From positions 24,122-88,121 of IMG/VR virus record IMGVR_UViG_3300044712_001570: a stretch of DNA of 64,000 nt. The stretch is one strand, 5' to 3'. The position numbers and the translations under genes were made by a program. Source of the DNA: a virus. Below are positions 52,655 through 62,520 of this stretch, piece by piece (position 1 is the stretch's first letter; each line of letters opens with the position of its first letter). The notes beneath the pieces are model-generated. The model saw nothing but the letters and a program-made list of their open reading frames with translations, searched no databases and was not told the DNA's origin.

Positions 52655-55600
52655 TTAGGCACTCCTTACCCAATCCGGCATCTGACCTGCCGAATAGGTT
52701 GTCACTTGCTCATACACCGCTTCAAGTTGGCTTGTAGTTACCGTTGGAGGTACGCACCCAATACCTACTGAAAGATTAGGCACTGATGCAATGTGGGTGA
52801 GAGTTGAACCTTGATTTGTTAGGGCAGTGCAAACCGGGTTATAAACCAACACAGAACGCGATGTACCTGTATAGCTAGCAGTCGATCCTGCCGCATCCAT
52901 CATATAGATGTAGAACCCACTTGCTATAGGTCCTGTGAGAGTGATCGTGCACCAACCATCTCCAGACCGTTCAACTGTTGCATAAACGCTACCCGTTGTA
53001 GCCGTTATAACGCCGGTTTGTACGTTGACGGATACTGAGTTAGTCGTTCCACTATCAGCTATTCGGATATAAGGACAATCGACATACTTAGCTTTGATTA
53101 CTGCCCTAGTTGTACCAACCGTCGAAACGGATGTATAAGCACGATGCAACCCCATTGAGGTATCTTCCGTGATCTTATACGCACCTAGAGTACCATCAGG
53201 TGCTACTTGACTACCCACTACAGCTACACCACCAAGTGTCCACGCGCTAATATCCTTGCTAGTAATATAATCAGTAGACGCACTATTCCTTCGAGCAAAT
53301 ATCCTGGTACCAGTTACACCACCGACTGCGATCCACAGTTCGATTAGATCACCACGATTCCACGTGAGACCCGCTGTTGTCGAATAACTAACGCTGTTGA
53401 TAACGATGGCAATCACGCCAGTCGTGGCATTGATAAATCCATAGTTATTTGCATCGAAATAGAACAATCTCGGGTTGTAGGTCCAGTCGTTGGTCCCGCC
53501 GATGCTGCCTTTGGGCCTAAACCGCATATAGAGACCAAGACGACCGCCTGACAATGCAGCGGAACTTAGGGCGTAAGAAGAACCTAGTCGAGGAGTTCCA
53601 CCATGATATTCGTGCGCAATGTTGCCAGATTCAACTTGCACGAAGTCAAACCAACCACTCGCAGCTTCTGCCCCCGCATACCCAACCGCCCGACCTTCAA
53701 CCAACATAGCCTGTGCGGTATTACCTGAAACAACTGATTTTGAAATTGAGTTGAAGGCCCAATCAACTGACATAGTACCAGTTTCAATCGTATAGGTTGG
53801 TGCAGTTGTGTCTACCGCTTTCGCTCGTTTATTATCGTGAGACTTCTTTTTACGCCAGAAGCCTAAAGTTAGATTCAACCCTGTGAAACCAGCCTGTTGA
53901 TAGAAGTTTGAATACTGCGTGTTTGTAGCTTCAAACCCAGCAGCATTGTAATCACCAGCCGGCGAGTTATTGCCAGTACTTTGCGCTGTAAACGTTGAAG
54001 TTCCGGTTGTCCAAGAACCACCTGTCAGTAATCGACCTTCACCTGCGAGGTTATTTACCGGCCCTTCGAGAACCATACCTAGACTATGTGCACTTGCCAT
54101 CCTACCGATCTTCACAGTATCGGCAGCTATATTGATAACCACTTGAGTATCAGATATTTTGACCGACTGACTATTAGAAGCACTCAGATAGGTCGAACCA
54201 GCAGGTGCAGTTCCCGCACCACCTGCTTGGACGGTAAAGTCCGCATTGAACGTAGGAACAGGGGTAACGATAGGAGCAAACCCAGTCAGGTAGGTTCCGG
54301 GCTCGTAGAAGGTTATGTTCTCAACCCAAGATTCGAGCTGCCCCGTAGTTACATCCGCTGCATTACACAAGGTACTTATGGTACCTGTATTAGCTAATGC
54401 TGCATAGGCTCCCATCGACTGACCAAGGTCGATAATGGTTCCACCATTGATCCTAATCACCGCACGATTGTAGCCGTTACCGCATTCAACCCACAGTTCT
54501 AATACATCGAGTCTTGATGCAATAATACCTAGCGGTGTAGTCCACGAGATACCATTGACGGTAAATGTGATAACACCCGTTGCAGCAGTGATTTTGCAGT
54601 TGTTATTGGCATCTTGGTAGAATACCCATGGGTCCCAACGATACAAATTAGTTGTAGTTGTTATTGAACCCTTAAGTCGAATCTTGCTGTACATCTGGAT
54701 TCGACCGTTATAGACATTGGTGCTTGCCTGAACTGCTCCAGACGAACCGAGCTTAGTACCAATAACGAAATCGTGAGGGATTAGACCTAACTCAAATTGA
54801 GGCATGTCCACAATGGCATCTGTTTCGGTAGTCTCAGCTGTTGTATACCCAGAATACGCGTAGTTACCCTGCGGCATGAACGCAGTCGTCCCCACCGTTG
54901 CTGCCGTTTGACCTGTTTGTACAGACATGGACCAAGCCGCTGTCATAGCGATGTGACCGGCTTCGCCGGGGTCATAACAAATGGCGGGTCCCGTAGCCTT
55001 ATACGATAAACCACGGAAGTATGCTGTCGCAGCAGTGCGACCCCAGTTTGACATACAGTAATTAGTCGAACCCGTTACCGTTAGTACGGTGTACTTAGAC
55101 CTACCGGCGGGAGGTGTGTCAAACTCCCGCCAAGCCGTATTTGCAGCCCCATCTGGCCCAGTCTGATCTTGTGTCTCAACAAGATTCGCTTCTGCGGTCC
55201 ACCCAGTTCTTGTACGTGGGTTAGGAACGATATTAGCTACAGGCCCTTCGAAGCTCCAACCGTAGTTGTGAGCGTCTATCCACTTACCGATTGTCAGTAT
55301 ATCAGCAGCAACGTTTGGTTTGACTGTGCTTGTACCTGTCTTCACAAATCTACCGACAGTAGCGCAAACCGAAGTAAAGCCCGCAGGTGTGGCGGGATTT
55401 ACCGGGTCTATAATTGTGAAGTCGATACCGTACAATATGACAGCACCATCAGGCCTGAAATCAGGTGGGTATGCCCCTGTTTTATAGGTTTGAATCAACT
55501 CTACCCATGATTCTAGTTGACCTGTAGTTGCAACATCATGTCGACATAACAACCCAAGAGTTCCCGAAGAACTTATTGCAGCTCTAGTTGTCAGGTCTTG

Positions 55601-56668
55601 ACCTAGCTCAATAATACTTCCAGAGTTCTTCCGAACAGAAACCCGAGTTGTACCGTTTCCACACTCTGTCCAAATCTCCAATAAATCCGCACGAGCAACC
55701 GCAATACCCATAGGGGTAGTCCATGTTGCACCTGCCAAACAAACAGTTACTTGCCCGGTAGTCGTTGAGATCAAACAATAGTTATTGGCATCTATGTACC
55801 AAACGTACGGGTTATAGGTCCAATTGTTGGTACCGTTGAATGAACCTTTAGGGCGAAGTTTGGTATAGAAGTTGAGTCTTCCGACTGACAATGCAGCCGA
55901 AACTGGTACTGACATCACAGTACCAAGACGATTTCCATCGTAGAACTCGTGGGATATTGATGTCCCAGTTTCTACCATATGGAAGTCGAACTTACCGCTA
56001 CATGCCTCATTTGCGTATGGTGCACCACGTGGATACGCGTTACCACCGTACAGGGGTATAAAGTACATACCACCAGCAGGTGCTGAAAACGTATTAGCTA
56101 AAACTACTTTTTCCCACGTTACTGGCACAACTCCAGTTTCTTTTAGTCCGTTTCCCGCCGCATCTGTACATGTAACAGCCGCCCGTCTATTCGAAGCGCT
56201 AAGCTGTTTTCTCCAAAATGAGTACGATGCGCGAGCATACACAGTACCAGCGACGAGATGATAACGTCCGAAACCAGCACTCAACGCACTAATTTCACAA
56301 GCATTGACATCTCCAGCCGGAGAATCAGTTCCTGGGGATTGTGCTACAAATGTCTCATTTGTACCAGCGCCCCAACCGCTAGCCATAGTCCGGGGATTAC
56401 TTCGTGCATTGACCGCTGGCCCCTCGAATACAACCGCATTATTCCAGGAGTTGACAGCCTTACCGACAAGCAAAGTGTCAGTACCAATTCCGCTTCGAAT
56501 AGTGGTTTCACTTGTCTGAACACTCCTACCCGTAGAAGCGCAAGTCGATGTCAACCCTAAAGGGGTTACAGGGGAAACTATAGGTAGAACAGTGAAGTTT
56601 AAGTTGAGTAAGGTGGGAGCACCGCCATACCAACACTTTGGGCCTAATCCAAATAGAGTGCGTGCCAT
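52655..56668 (-). CDS. Large triple-repeat structural protein, head fibre candidate
   Basis: This 1337-aa protein is the longest in the window and is built of three related units starting near residues 20, 415 and 808. Each opens with an NFTV/DFTI strand and a 'T.CA..GR.V...T' piece. Each includes FEGP(A/V).N, a TG..SWT-like beta domain, then RPKGS...YNP and SQLE(S/A)W or LEAVYE. The third copy is longer because about 120 extra residues sit near its end (an ADSGTTNSVSVNVQTG-type carbohydrate-binding-like domain). Placement between head and morphogenesis genes suggests a head fibre or surface adhesin. Binding of sugars is inferred. Confidence 0.65.
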   Translation of the reverse strand: MARTLFGLGPKCWYGGAPTLLNLNFTVLPIVSPVTPLGLTSTCASTGRSVQTSETTIRSGIGTDTLLVGKAVNSWNNAVVFEGPAVNARSNPRTMASGWGAGTNETFVAQSPGTDSPAGDVNACEISALSAGFGRYHLVAGTVYARASYSFWRKQLSASNRRAAVTCTDAAGNGLKETGVVPVTWEKVVLANTFSAPAGGMYFIPLYGGNAYPRGAPYANEACSGKFDFHMVETGTSISHEFYDGNRLGTVMSVPVSAALSVGRLNFYTKLRPKGSFNGTNNWTYNPYVWYIDANNYCLISTTTGQVTVCLAGATWTTPMGIAVARADLLEIWTECGNGTTRVSVRKNSGSIIELGQDLTTRAAISSSGTLGLLCRHDVATTGQLESWVELIQTYKTGAYPPDFRPDGAVILYGIDFTIIDPVNPATPAGFTSVCATVGRFVKTGTSTVKPNVAADILTIGKWIDAHNYGWSFEGPVANIVPNPRTRTGWTAEANLVETQDQTGPDGAANTAWREFDTPPAGRSKYTVLTVTGSTNYCMSNWGRTAATAYFRGLSYKATGPAICYDPGEAGHIAMTAAWSMSVQTGQTAATVGTTAFMPQGNYAYSGYTTAETTETDAIVDMPQFELGLIPHDFVIGTKLGSSGAVQASTNVYNGRIQMYSKIRLKGSITTTTNLYRWDPWVFYQDANNNCKITAATGVITFTVNGISWTTPLGIIASRLDVLELWVECGNGYNRAVIRINGGTIIDLGQSMGAYAALANTGTISTLCNAADVTTGQLESWVENITFYEPGTYLTGFAPIVTPVPTFNADFTVQAGGAGTAPAGSTYLSASNSQSVKISDTQVVINIAADTVKIGRMASAHSLGMVLEGPVNNLAGEGRLLTGGSWTTGTSTFTAQSTGNNSPAGDYNAAGFEATNTQYSNFYQQAGFTGLNLTLGFWRKKKSHDNKRAKAVDTTAPTYTIETGTMSVDWAFNSISKSVVSGNTAQAMLVEGRAVGYAGAEAASGWFDFVQVESGNIAHEYHGGTPRLGSSYALSSAALSGGRLGLYMRFRPKGSIGGTNDWTYNPRLFYFDANNYGFINATTGVIAIVINSVSYSTTAGLTWNRGDLIELWIAVGGVTGTRIFARRNSASTDYITSKDISAWTLGGVAVVGSQVAPDGTLGAYKITEDTSMGLHRAYTSVSTVGTTRAVIKAKYVDCPYIRIADSGTTNSVSVNVQTGVITATTGSVYATVERSGDGWCTITLTGPIASGFYIYMMDAAGSTASYTGTSRSVLVYNPVCTALTNQGSTLTHIASVPNLSVGIGCVPPTVTTSQLEAVYEQVTTYSAGQMPDWVRSA

Positions 56669-56669
56669 T

Positions 56670-57395
56670 TTACACCAATCTCAACTGAAGTTGACCGCTT
56701 ACATGCCATTTAATCGTGGTAGCAGCTACACCGGAGACTGTTAGTTTTACAGTAGAACCGGAAGTTTCAATAGTTGATGTACAAGTGGATAAGGTAGGGT
56801 CACAGTCTATATTTTGTGGAGTAGGTGTTGAACCAGTCATACTAACAGCGGTTGATATGGTCTTAGATGTACCGGCCATATCTGCAGCCCATACAATACC
56901 GGGCGCTGTTATTCCCTCTAATGTAGCATTCCATCTGCATATTGATATCTCGGTTGCAGGTGGTGCCCATATTAGTACATCTGTTTTAGTTGCATCTGTA
57001 GTTTCAAACTCTCTCTTAAAAGAGATTACTTGTGTCTTTTCCCCTCTACCATAAACAACATCTGCATCACCAATAGTTATCTTAGTAGTCCATTCTGCTC
57101 CACCACCAGTTGGGCCAAGTGCCCTATTAATAGCACCTGCTAGTTTAGTCGCATCTGGTTGGTAGCTTCCGTTTCCTGCTCCATTACTTGTAAAGGTTGA
57201 CCCTATAGGCGCAAGACCAGTAGCGGATGAGAATGCTGCTAGGAATGAAAAAGGTAAGAACAGAGCCTCACCACTCGCAACTAGCGCATTGTATGTATAT
57301 GCCTGATCTACAGTATCGATAAAGGTACCAGCTGCATAAGTCTTGGCACCAGTGGAGTCTGCTAGTTGAACGGTGTTGAGCAACAGATATTGCAT
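56670..57395 (-). CDS. Structural hypothetical protein, 241 aa
   Basis: I start at ATG 57395; TTG 57416 in frame overlaps the upstream stop, and both have weak ribosome sites. The N-terminal part contains an ADSTGAKTYAAGTFIDT loop and the C-terminal half is a beta sandwich (about 130-241). It lies between the MuF-like and the triple-repeat genes. It may be a fibre attachment or head-surface protein. No family is recognised. Confidence 0.55.
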   Translation of the reverse strand: MQYLLLNTVQLADSTGAKTYAAGTFIDTVDQAYTYNALVASGEALFLPFSFLAAFSSATGLAPIGSTFTSNGAGNGSYQPDATKLAGAINRALGPTGGGAEWTTKITIGDADVVYGRGEKTQVISFKREFETTDATKTDVLIWAPPATEISICRWNATLEGITAPGIVWAADMAGTSKTISTAVSMTGSTPTPQNIDCDPTLSTCTSTIETSGSTVKLTVSGVAATTIKWHVSGQLQLRLV

Positions 57396-57408
57396 AACAA
57401 GAATGGTA

Positions 57409-58440
57409 TCACCCAAACTGGTTACGGTCCACTGTCGACATTAAAGGTCTTGGTGGTGGGCTTCCTTTGCGCTTTTCTTTGCGCCATCTAGCTATTACCT
57501 CACCATCCGACCTAGGGGATAAAAAGTCTGGAATAGGCCATACCATTCGATGAGGTACTACAACTTCTCGATCGTTAGGTCTGTTAGGTGGGTGCATGTA
57601 TAAACCTTCCCACCATGCGAATGGTTCATCTGGTCTTCTAATCTGTCCGTGAACTGCAATGGAATCACTACCTGTTCTATCGTCGAAGGTTGCAGATAGT
57701 ATCTTAACCATATCACCAAGTTGACTATTGGCTTCCTGCATAGAGAGCATAGAACCCTTGTTATATGCAGCCATGGTTTCGGTTCTTACAATGCGTTCTG
57801 CCCAATATGCAGGTGCACCTTGTAAAAACGGACTTTGACCTATCAAGTCTGCACGAACTTCGTTCCAGGGCTTTCGAGAAAGCAACCCTACCTGCAATGT
57901 TTCTTCGAAGTGAGATACAACCCTAGCACCATAGCGAGCAAGTATACCTTCACTAGCAAAGGAGGCTTTAGCAGGGTCGGCTATATACATACTAGCTGGA
58001 TTACCAGTTAACCTATGCAGTATAGATGATTCGGTATTAACTACAGCACGATCAAGCATTGCAGCTTCACGCAATGCAAGTGGTTGTGTACCTACTCCTC
58101 GATATGCAGAATCAAGTCTTCCTAGGTACTCTGCTACATCACCAGTTGCACTAGTTGCAGCACTCTTTGCATTGCTTAAAGTGGCCTTTAAAAGCCCTTT
58201 CCCAAGTTCCCTAGATACTGCATCAACTTGAAGCAAAGTGGCCCTTATTTGGGCTGCAGAAAAGCTTTCTGGGCCTACTCCCGCTTCTATTCTGGAGAGC
58301 CTTTTGGTAAGGCTAATGGTTGCTTTTGCGAGAAGTTGTTGTGTTGCACTAAGACCTTTAGATGATGCAAAAGCATAAGCATCCTTCTTAGCCTCACTAA
58401 GTAGAATACCTGCTTGTTTGACGGCTTTCATAGAAGCCAT
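57409..58440 (-). CDS. Head morphogenesis protein, MuF/SPP1 gp7-like
   Basis: This is a 343-aa protein directly downstream of the portal gene. The C-terminal half has the MuF pattern: AERIVRTETMAAYNKGSM (about 217-234), then ATFDDRTGSDS..VHG and a VVPHRMVWPIPDF piece. The N-terminal 180 residues are helical. MuF-type proteins sit in the head near the portal and may be ejected with DNA. The start overlaps the portal stop (TAATG). Confidence 0.8.
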   Translation of the reverse strand: MASMKAVKQAGILLSEAKKDAYAFASSKGLSATQQLLAKATISLTKRLSRIEAGVGPESFSAAQIRATLLQVDAVSRELGKGLLKATLSNAKSAATSATGDVAEYLGRLDSAYRGVGTQPLALREAAMLDRAVVNTESSILHRLTGNPASMYIADPAKASFASEGILARYGARVVSHFEETLQVGLLSRKPWNEVRADLIGQSPFLQGAPAYWAERIVRTETMAAYNKGSMLSMQEANSQLGDMVKILSATFDDRTGSDSIAVHGQIRRPDEPFAWWEGLYMHPPNRPNDREVVVPHRMVWPIPDFLSPRSDGEVIARWRKEKRKGSPPPRPLMSTVDRNQFG

Positions 58441-60248
58441 TAGTCACCATCGATAGGGTTCACATCTTCGTCTTCAATGTTCATATCACCAGCTAATACT
58501 GGTTGAGACATGTCATCCGAATCTATCTCGGTAGATTCATCGTCATCCTCTGGTTTGACTCTACCGCCCATAGAACCATCGACATCTGCAAACATATCCT
58601 TATCTAGTTCATTCTCTTTTGCTGCAGCTTCTTGTGCTGCTAGCTGCATTCGTTTCCATTCTTCTTCTGGGTCGTTACCCATTGTTTTCGCAAACAACTC
58701 TGTTGCGCTACGAGGTGACAAGAAAGGTTTACCTCCAGATGCAACTTGAAGAGTTCCTGCCAGTTCATGCTTATCCAAAGATGTAGCTACGAAGTATTCA
58801 CCCCATGCTAAATCAACTTCAGAAGAGTTACCGGGAGTACGAGCTACAAGTTTTGTATTAGTTACTATTGACCCATCCTCTTGCTCTTCAACTACGTGTT
58901 CAACTCTTGGTTGCACGCTAATAGTTTCTTGGAGAACAGTTCCATTTGGTAGCATAATGCGCTTATTCATTCGAGCGCGAGCTACCTCCAACATGCACTG
59001 CATTAGGTATTGAATAGGTGGGCCATACTGGTCTCTATAAATATTACACTTTGATAGCATAGGTGTGTAGACGACCTTCAATGCAATGCTACTTGTTCCA
59101 CTTGCTGCAATAGTGTTTGGGTCTGGAATGACACACTCTGCTTCTTCTAATAGTGAACGCCTAAGTTCTGCTAGTACGCTCATACCGCTAGCAACACCAC
59201 TCCCAGCCATCTCCATGTAGCTAGCACCACCATCGGTTCCTACATAAAGAGCATTTTCACTTCCCTTGCGAACACCTGCTCGTGGAGCAATATCAGGGTC
59301 CATCTTAAGAACAAGTGTTGGGTCAAGATTGAGAATAGTTCCCTTACCTGCAGTAGACCCAAGAAGGTCAATCATATCCATCTTATCGTAGAGACCGTGG
59401 TAGTCCTCTTCCCCATCAATATCTTCTTCAGATGGGGTATTTTGAATCCATAATAGATGGCATATACCATCGTTATGTATGACAGTCCTTGACTCGTCTG
59501 GATACCATACAGGGTCTACTTTGCTATCGTATGGAACTTCGTGAAAGATAATGTCTGCGTTAGGGGTCCAGTCTCTTCTAAACCAATAGTAGTTTTTAAC
59601 TATGCGCTGTTCCTTCTGATCGTATTCATCTTTATCGAATAGAAGTACTTGGGATGCATGTCGAATAAGCAAGTCATCCCTATCTACCCAAGCATGTACA
59701 TGAATGTTCTTAGCGTTATGAACTCGAATCTTTGGCTTACCATTATAAAAGCACCACGATAGACATACACTTCCTGTAGACCCACCAAGGTTTCTAGCAT
59801 GCACCATTCGAGTAGGTAGCTTCGACTCTTTAACTAATGCGGATGCAAAGTCCGATGCTTCAAAGTCCCCTAGTACATCAAGTTCAGGGAATCGCTTATC
59901 ACCAAATAGCATTCCAGTGAATGCTCGAACTATAACCCTACCTATACGATAAGGGAGGGAAGGTCTTCTGTCTTTGAGTGGTGTGTACCAAGGAAGTTGC
60001 TCACCAGTTATCAATGGCTGTGAAGCCATTCGAACACCAGCCGTCGAGATATATCGTCCTTCAAAGTCGACCTTTTTATAGTCATGCTGTCTACATCTAA
60101 AGAAGGATTCCCTACGATCAAGCTCTACGTATCTATCGGAGCTAAGAAGAGATGTAACACCAAATGTAGCACCAAACCCATATGACCCTGGTACGCACCC
60201 AAGGGAGTCAACAACATTGGGCGAAGTGAAACTAGTGCCATTATTCAT
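58440..60248 (-). CDS. Portal protein
   Basis: This is a portal protein of about 602 aa (SPP1 gp6/HK97-like). I use ATG 60248, five bases after the upstream stop; ATG 60287 in frame would overlap that gene by 34 bases. The wing and stem regions include RYISTAGVRMASQPLITG, LVKESKLPTRMVHAR and a YGPPIQYLMQCMLEVARAR helix. A charged C-terminal region follows (about 545-602, very acidic). It forms the dodecameric DNA gate. The MuF gene follows immediately, which supports the call. Confidence 0.82.
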   Translation of the reverse strand: MNNGTSFTSPNVVDSLGCVPGSYGFGATFGVTSLLSSDRYVELDRRESFFRCRQHDYKKVDFEGRYISTAGVRMASQPLITGEQLPWYTPLKDRRPSLPYRIGRVIVRAFTGMLFGDKRFPELDVLGDFEASDFASALVKESKLPTRMVHARNLGGSTGSVCLSWCFYNGKPKIRVHNAKNIHVHAWVDRDDLLIRHASQVLLFDKDEYDQKEQRIVKNYYWFRRDWTPNADIIFHEVPYDSKVDPVWYPDESRTVIHNDGICHLLWIQNTPSEEDIDGEEDYHGLYDKMDMIDLLGSTAGKGTILNLDPTLVLKMDPDIAPRAGVRKGSENALYVGTDGGASYMEMAGSGVASGMSVLAELRRSLLEEAECVIPDPNTIAASGTSSIALKVVYTPMLSKCNIYRDQYGPPIQYLMQCMLEVARARMNKRIMLPNGTVLQETISVQPRVEHVVEEQEDGSIVTNTKLVARTPGNSSEVDLAWGEYFVATSLDKHELAGTLQVASGGKPFLSPRSATELFAKTMGNDPEEEWKRMQLAAQEAAAKENELDKDMFADVDGSMGGRVKPEDDDESTEIDSDDMSQPVLAGDMNIEDEDVNPIDGD

Positions 60249-60253
60249 TGGTG

Positions 60254-60448
60254 CTATCCGTTCTTTTGCGCTTGTTGCAAGCGCCATTGAAGGCTACCCA
60301 CAAGGGGTTCTTCTTTTTCGTCTTTTTCTTCTACCAATGGTTTTGCTGTTTGCATCTCATATGCTTTAGCACTTGGTTCTATCCAAACAGTAGCAGGAAT
60401 ATCTTCCTCTACCTTTGGCTTAAACCAGTTAAACAGCTTCGATAGCAT
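60254..60448 (-). CDS. Small protein upstream of portal
   Basis: This is 64 aa starting at ATG 60448, which shares bases with the preceding stop (TAATG). A basic aromatic N-terminus (MLSKLFNWFKPK) is followed by an acidic stretch and a Gln-rich tail. No family is recognised. It ends five bases before the portal start. Confidence 0.55.
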   Translation of the reverse strand: MLSKLFNWFKPKVEEDIPATVWIEPSAKAYEMQTAKPLVEEKDEKEEPLVGSLQWRLQQAQKNG

Positions 60449-60939
60449 TACAGAATACCGGTTGTAAGGTCTGCACAAAACGCAAACACATACTCACCAT
60501 CTGGTGTCGTGGGAGTATTGTGGTCTGCTTGAATGTATATAGTTTCAGACCCTGCAACATGACCAAGCGCGGAGGCTCCACCACTGGAACTACTGAGATC
60601 AACAGGCCCGATAGTGTCATAAAAGTTAACGCTACCTACTGCAATGGTACCTGAAAAAAGCTTATGCCATGCACCAGTAGAACTTTCCCAAAGCCATAGG
60701 ATTATGGGGAGTGTACTGGGTGCAGTACCGGAGCCTATGTACCTAACGACACCTGCAATACGATGACATGGCCATCCCGTGGTATCTCTTATTCGATGTG
60801 AAAATAGATTAGTAAGAGGACCAGAGGATGATAATCCGGCGGGGTCAGTGGTACCAGGGTCGGTATCACTCCCTAGCTCTATTTGCTCTGGTGCTAAAGA
60901 GGTACCGACCCATCTGGAGAACTTAAACGGAAATTGCAT
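60448..60939 (-). CDS. Beta-rich hypothetical protein, 163 aa
   Basis: The Gly/Ser/Thr-rich sequence looks like a beta-sandwich structural protein (IILWLWESSTGAWHKLF, VFAFCADL). No family is recognised. It lies between the endolysin and portal genes and could be a virion surface protein. Confidence 0.55.
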   Translation of the reverse strand: MQFPFKFSRWVGTSLAPEQIELGSDTDPGTTDPAGLSSSGPLTNLFSHRIRDTTGWPCHRIAGVVRYIGSGTAPSTLPIILWLWESSTGAWHKLFSGTIAVGSVNFYDTIGPVDLSSSSGGASALGHVAGSETIYIQADHNTPTTPDGEYVFAFCADLTTGIL

Positions 60940-60948
60940 ACACCTATC

Positions 60949-61476
60949 TTACACTATCGATGCCGCAAGCCAAGCAACTGCAATATTTTGCCCTGACCCA
61001 TAGATACCAAACCCTAGATATCCAGGTACAGCGGCTATATTCAACCGAGCCTCACCCCTCATTAACCAACTACCATCCTCCTCTTGCAGGCTTTCAAGAC
61101 TTGTAGCAGGTGAACCATTATATGTAATAGCTGCACTGCTATTACATAGCTGCTTAGTATCCGCAGTGAACTGTAGTCTTCCTGTTGCAGGTTCATTTTT
61201 AGTCAGTTTTCTAAGCTTAATAGCCCAATGTATAGATGATGCATTACTATCAACGAAGATAGTTATAGGGGATATATGGGTTGGAATACCTATTGGTAAT
61301 GGGTAACCACCACCAAAGCTTCGCTTGGTGTATCCACCTATACCACTACGAACAATCATATCAGGATTAACAGGTAGGATTATGGTTCCATCTAGTTGAG
61401 AGTTTGGAGCCCTATCCATATCGATGAGGGCTCCTTCTGGTAGAGTAGGTGACTCGATAACAACTCCGTGTTTCAT
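60949..61476 (-). CDS. Beta-rich hypothetical protein, 175 aa
   Basis: This is a beta-rich protein of unknown family whose start overlaps the endolysin stop (ATGA). The repeated short strands (GRLQFTADTKQLC, LGFGIYGSGQNIAVAW) resemble its downstream neighbour, and the two may act together. It contains no catalytic motif. Confidence 0.55.
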   Translation of the reverse strand: MKHGVVIESPTLPEGALIDMDRAPNSQLDGTIILPVNPDMIVRSGIGGYTKRSFGGGYPLPIGIPTHISPITIFVDSNASSIHWAIKLRKLTKNEPATGRLQFTADTKQLCNSSAAITYNGSPATSLESLQEEDGSWLMRGEARLNIAAVPGYLGFGIYGSGQNIAVAWLAASIV

Positions 61477-62240
61477 GTTTTTGCCTTTTTCAATGCTGCG
61501 TCTTGTATCAACTTCTTTAGTTCTATGGAGGATTTACCATCCATAGGAACAGATTGATCTCTTTGGAAGAGCTTAATAGCAGCTCTTGTTTTAGGTCCAA
61601 CGATACCGTCGATAGGACCTGGGTCATACCCTAGCAAGCGCAATAAACGCTGCATCTCCTTATCAGGTATGTTGCCGTCTTGAACTGGCCACTTTCTCAT
61701 AAACTCTTTATATATCTGAACTAGTTGCGTTAGATATCCTCTTGATACCTTTCCATCTGCATCTTGTTCATCGTAAAGATTAGCTGTGAAATAACCACAT
61801 GACTTAGCGGCTATTGCATAAGCTTCTGGAGTTGGTTTCTCACTAGAAAGAACAGCCCATGCTTTCGAGTAGTCCTTGCTAGATAGCAAGCTAACTAGGT
61901 CCCTTACACCATCAATAGGGTCTAGGTATGCTCTAAACCTTTGGTCTGCTGGTGAATACCTCTCACCATTCTTTTTTCGCTCCCAAGCTTTGACTAGTAT
62001 CGTATAGAGACCATCTTTGGAAACGCCTCGAATATTACCAACGTTTCCACACCAGCAAGATATACCCTCGACATCCCCAGAACGACCGCATTCGAGAACA
62101 GTCTTAGCATGCAGTATAGTAATGACTTCATGGCAAGGTTCTCTACCTAGCTTTTCTTTGAGTGCAACTCGAAGCCATTCCCTAATCTGTTCGTGTCTCC
62201 AAGGGGTTGCCTTAGGTGGTGTGTAAGCTTCTTCAGTCAC
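61473..62240 (-). CDS. Endolysin: peptidoglycan hydrolase with C-terminal PG-binding domain
   Basis: I use GTG 62240, eight bases behind GGGAG, overlapping the upstream stop; GTG 62255 is a longer alternative. The 255-aa protein has an N-terminal lysozyme/glucosaminidase-like domain (about 15-165). It includes LECGRSGD (a likely catalytic Glu), WCGNVGNIRG and FRAYLDPIDGVRDLV. A helical peptidoglycan-binding domain (about 195-250, LRLLGYDPGPIDGIVGPKTRAAIK) follows. It would cut the host wall at lysis. The exact bond cleaved is not evident. Confidence 0.8.
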   Translation of the reverse strand: MTEEAYTPPKATPWRHEQIREWLRVALKEKLGREPCHEVITILHAKTVLECGRSGDVEGISCWCGNVGNIRGVSKDGLYTILVKAWERKKNGERYSPADQRFRAYLDPIDGVRDLVSLLSSKDYSKAWAVLSSEKPTPEAYAIAAKSCGYFTANLYDEQDADGKVSRGYLTQLVQIYKEFMRKWPVQDGNIPDKEMQRLLRLLGYDPGPIDGIVGPKTRAAIKLFQRDQSVPMDGKSSIELKKLIQDAALKKAKT

Positions 62241-62520
62241 AACGCACGCTCCCACACTTGCGTGCTTCTTCTTGAGTCCTAGCGCTTGCTAGACATGCAG
62301 GGTTTAGATTTGTTATGCGTTCCTCTTGTACCCGCTTACAAGTCTCAACGCATTTTGGGTCGCTCCCTACACTACACTCTAACCACTCCAACGTTTTGCA
62401 TGCATCAAAGCATAAGTCACCAGATGCATTAGGAGGATTAGGTTTAGGAGGACACCCAAGCAAGATGGCACATGCAAGGGTAACTACAAATATCGATTGT
62501 GTGGGTGTAGATGCTTTCAT
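62233..62520 (-). CDS. Cys-rich lipoprotein next to endolysin
   Basis: This 95-aa protein has a signal peptide and lipobox (ILLGC, Cys 23) and seven further Cys after it. It would be anchored to a membrane by lipid. Its position between endolysin and papain-like protease suggests a lysis role (outer-membrane spanin type), but spanin features such as a coiled coil are not evident. ATGA overlap with the upstream gene. Confidence 0.65.
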   Translation of the reverse strand: MKASTPTQSIFVVTLACAILLGCPPKPNPPNASGDLCFDACKTLEWLECSVGSDPKCVETCKRVQEERITNLNPACLASARTQEEARKCGSVRCD

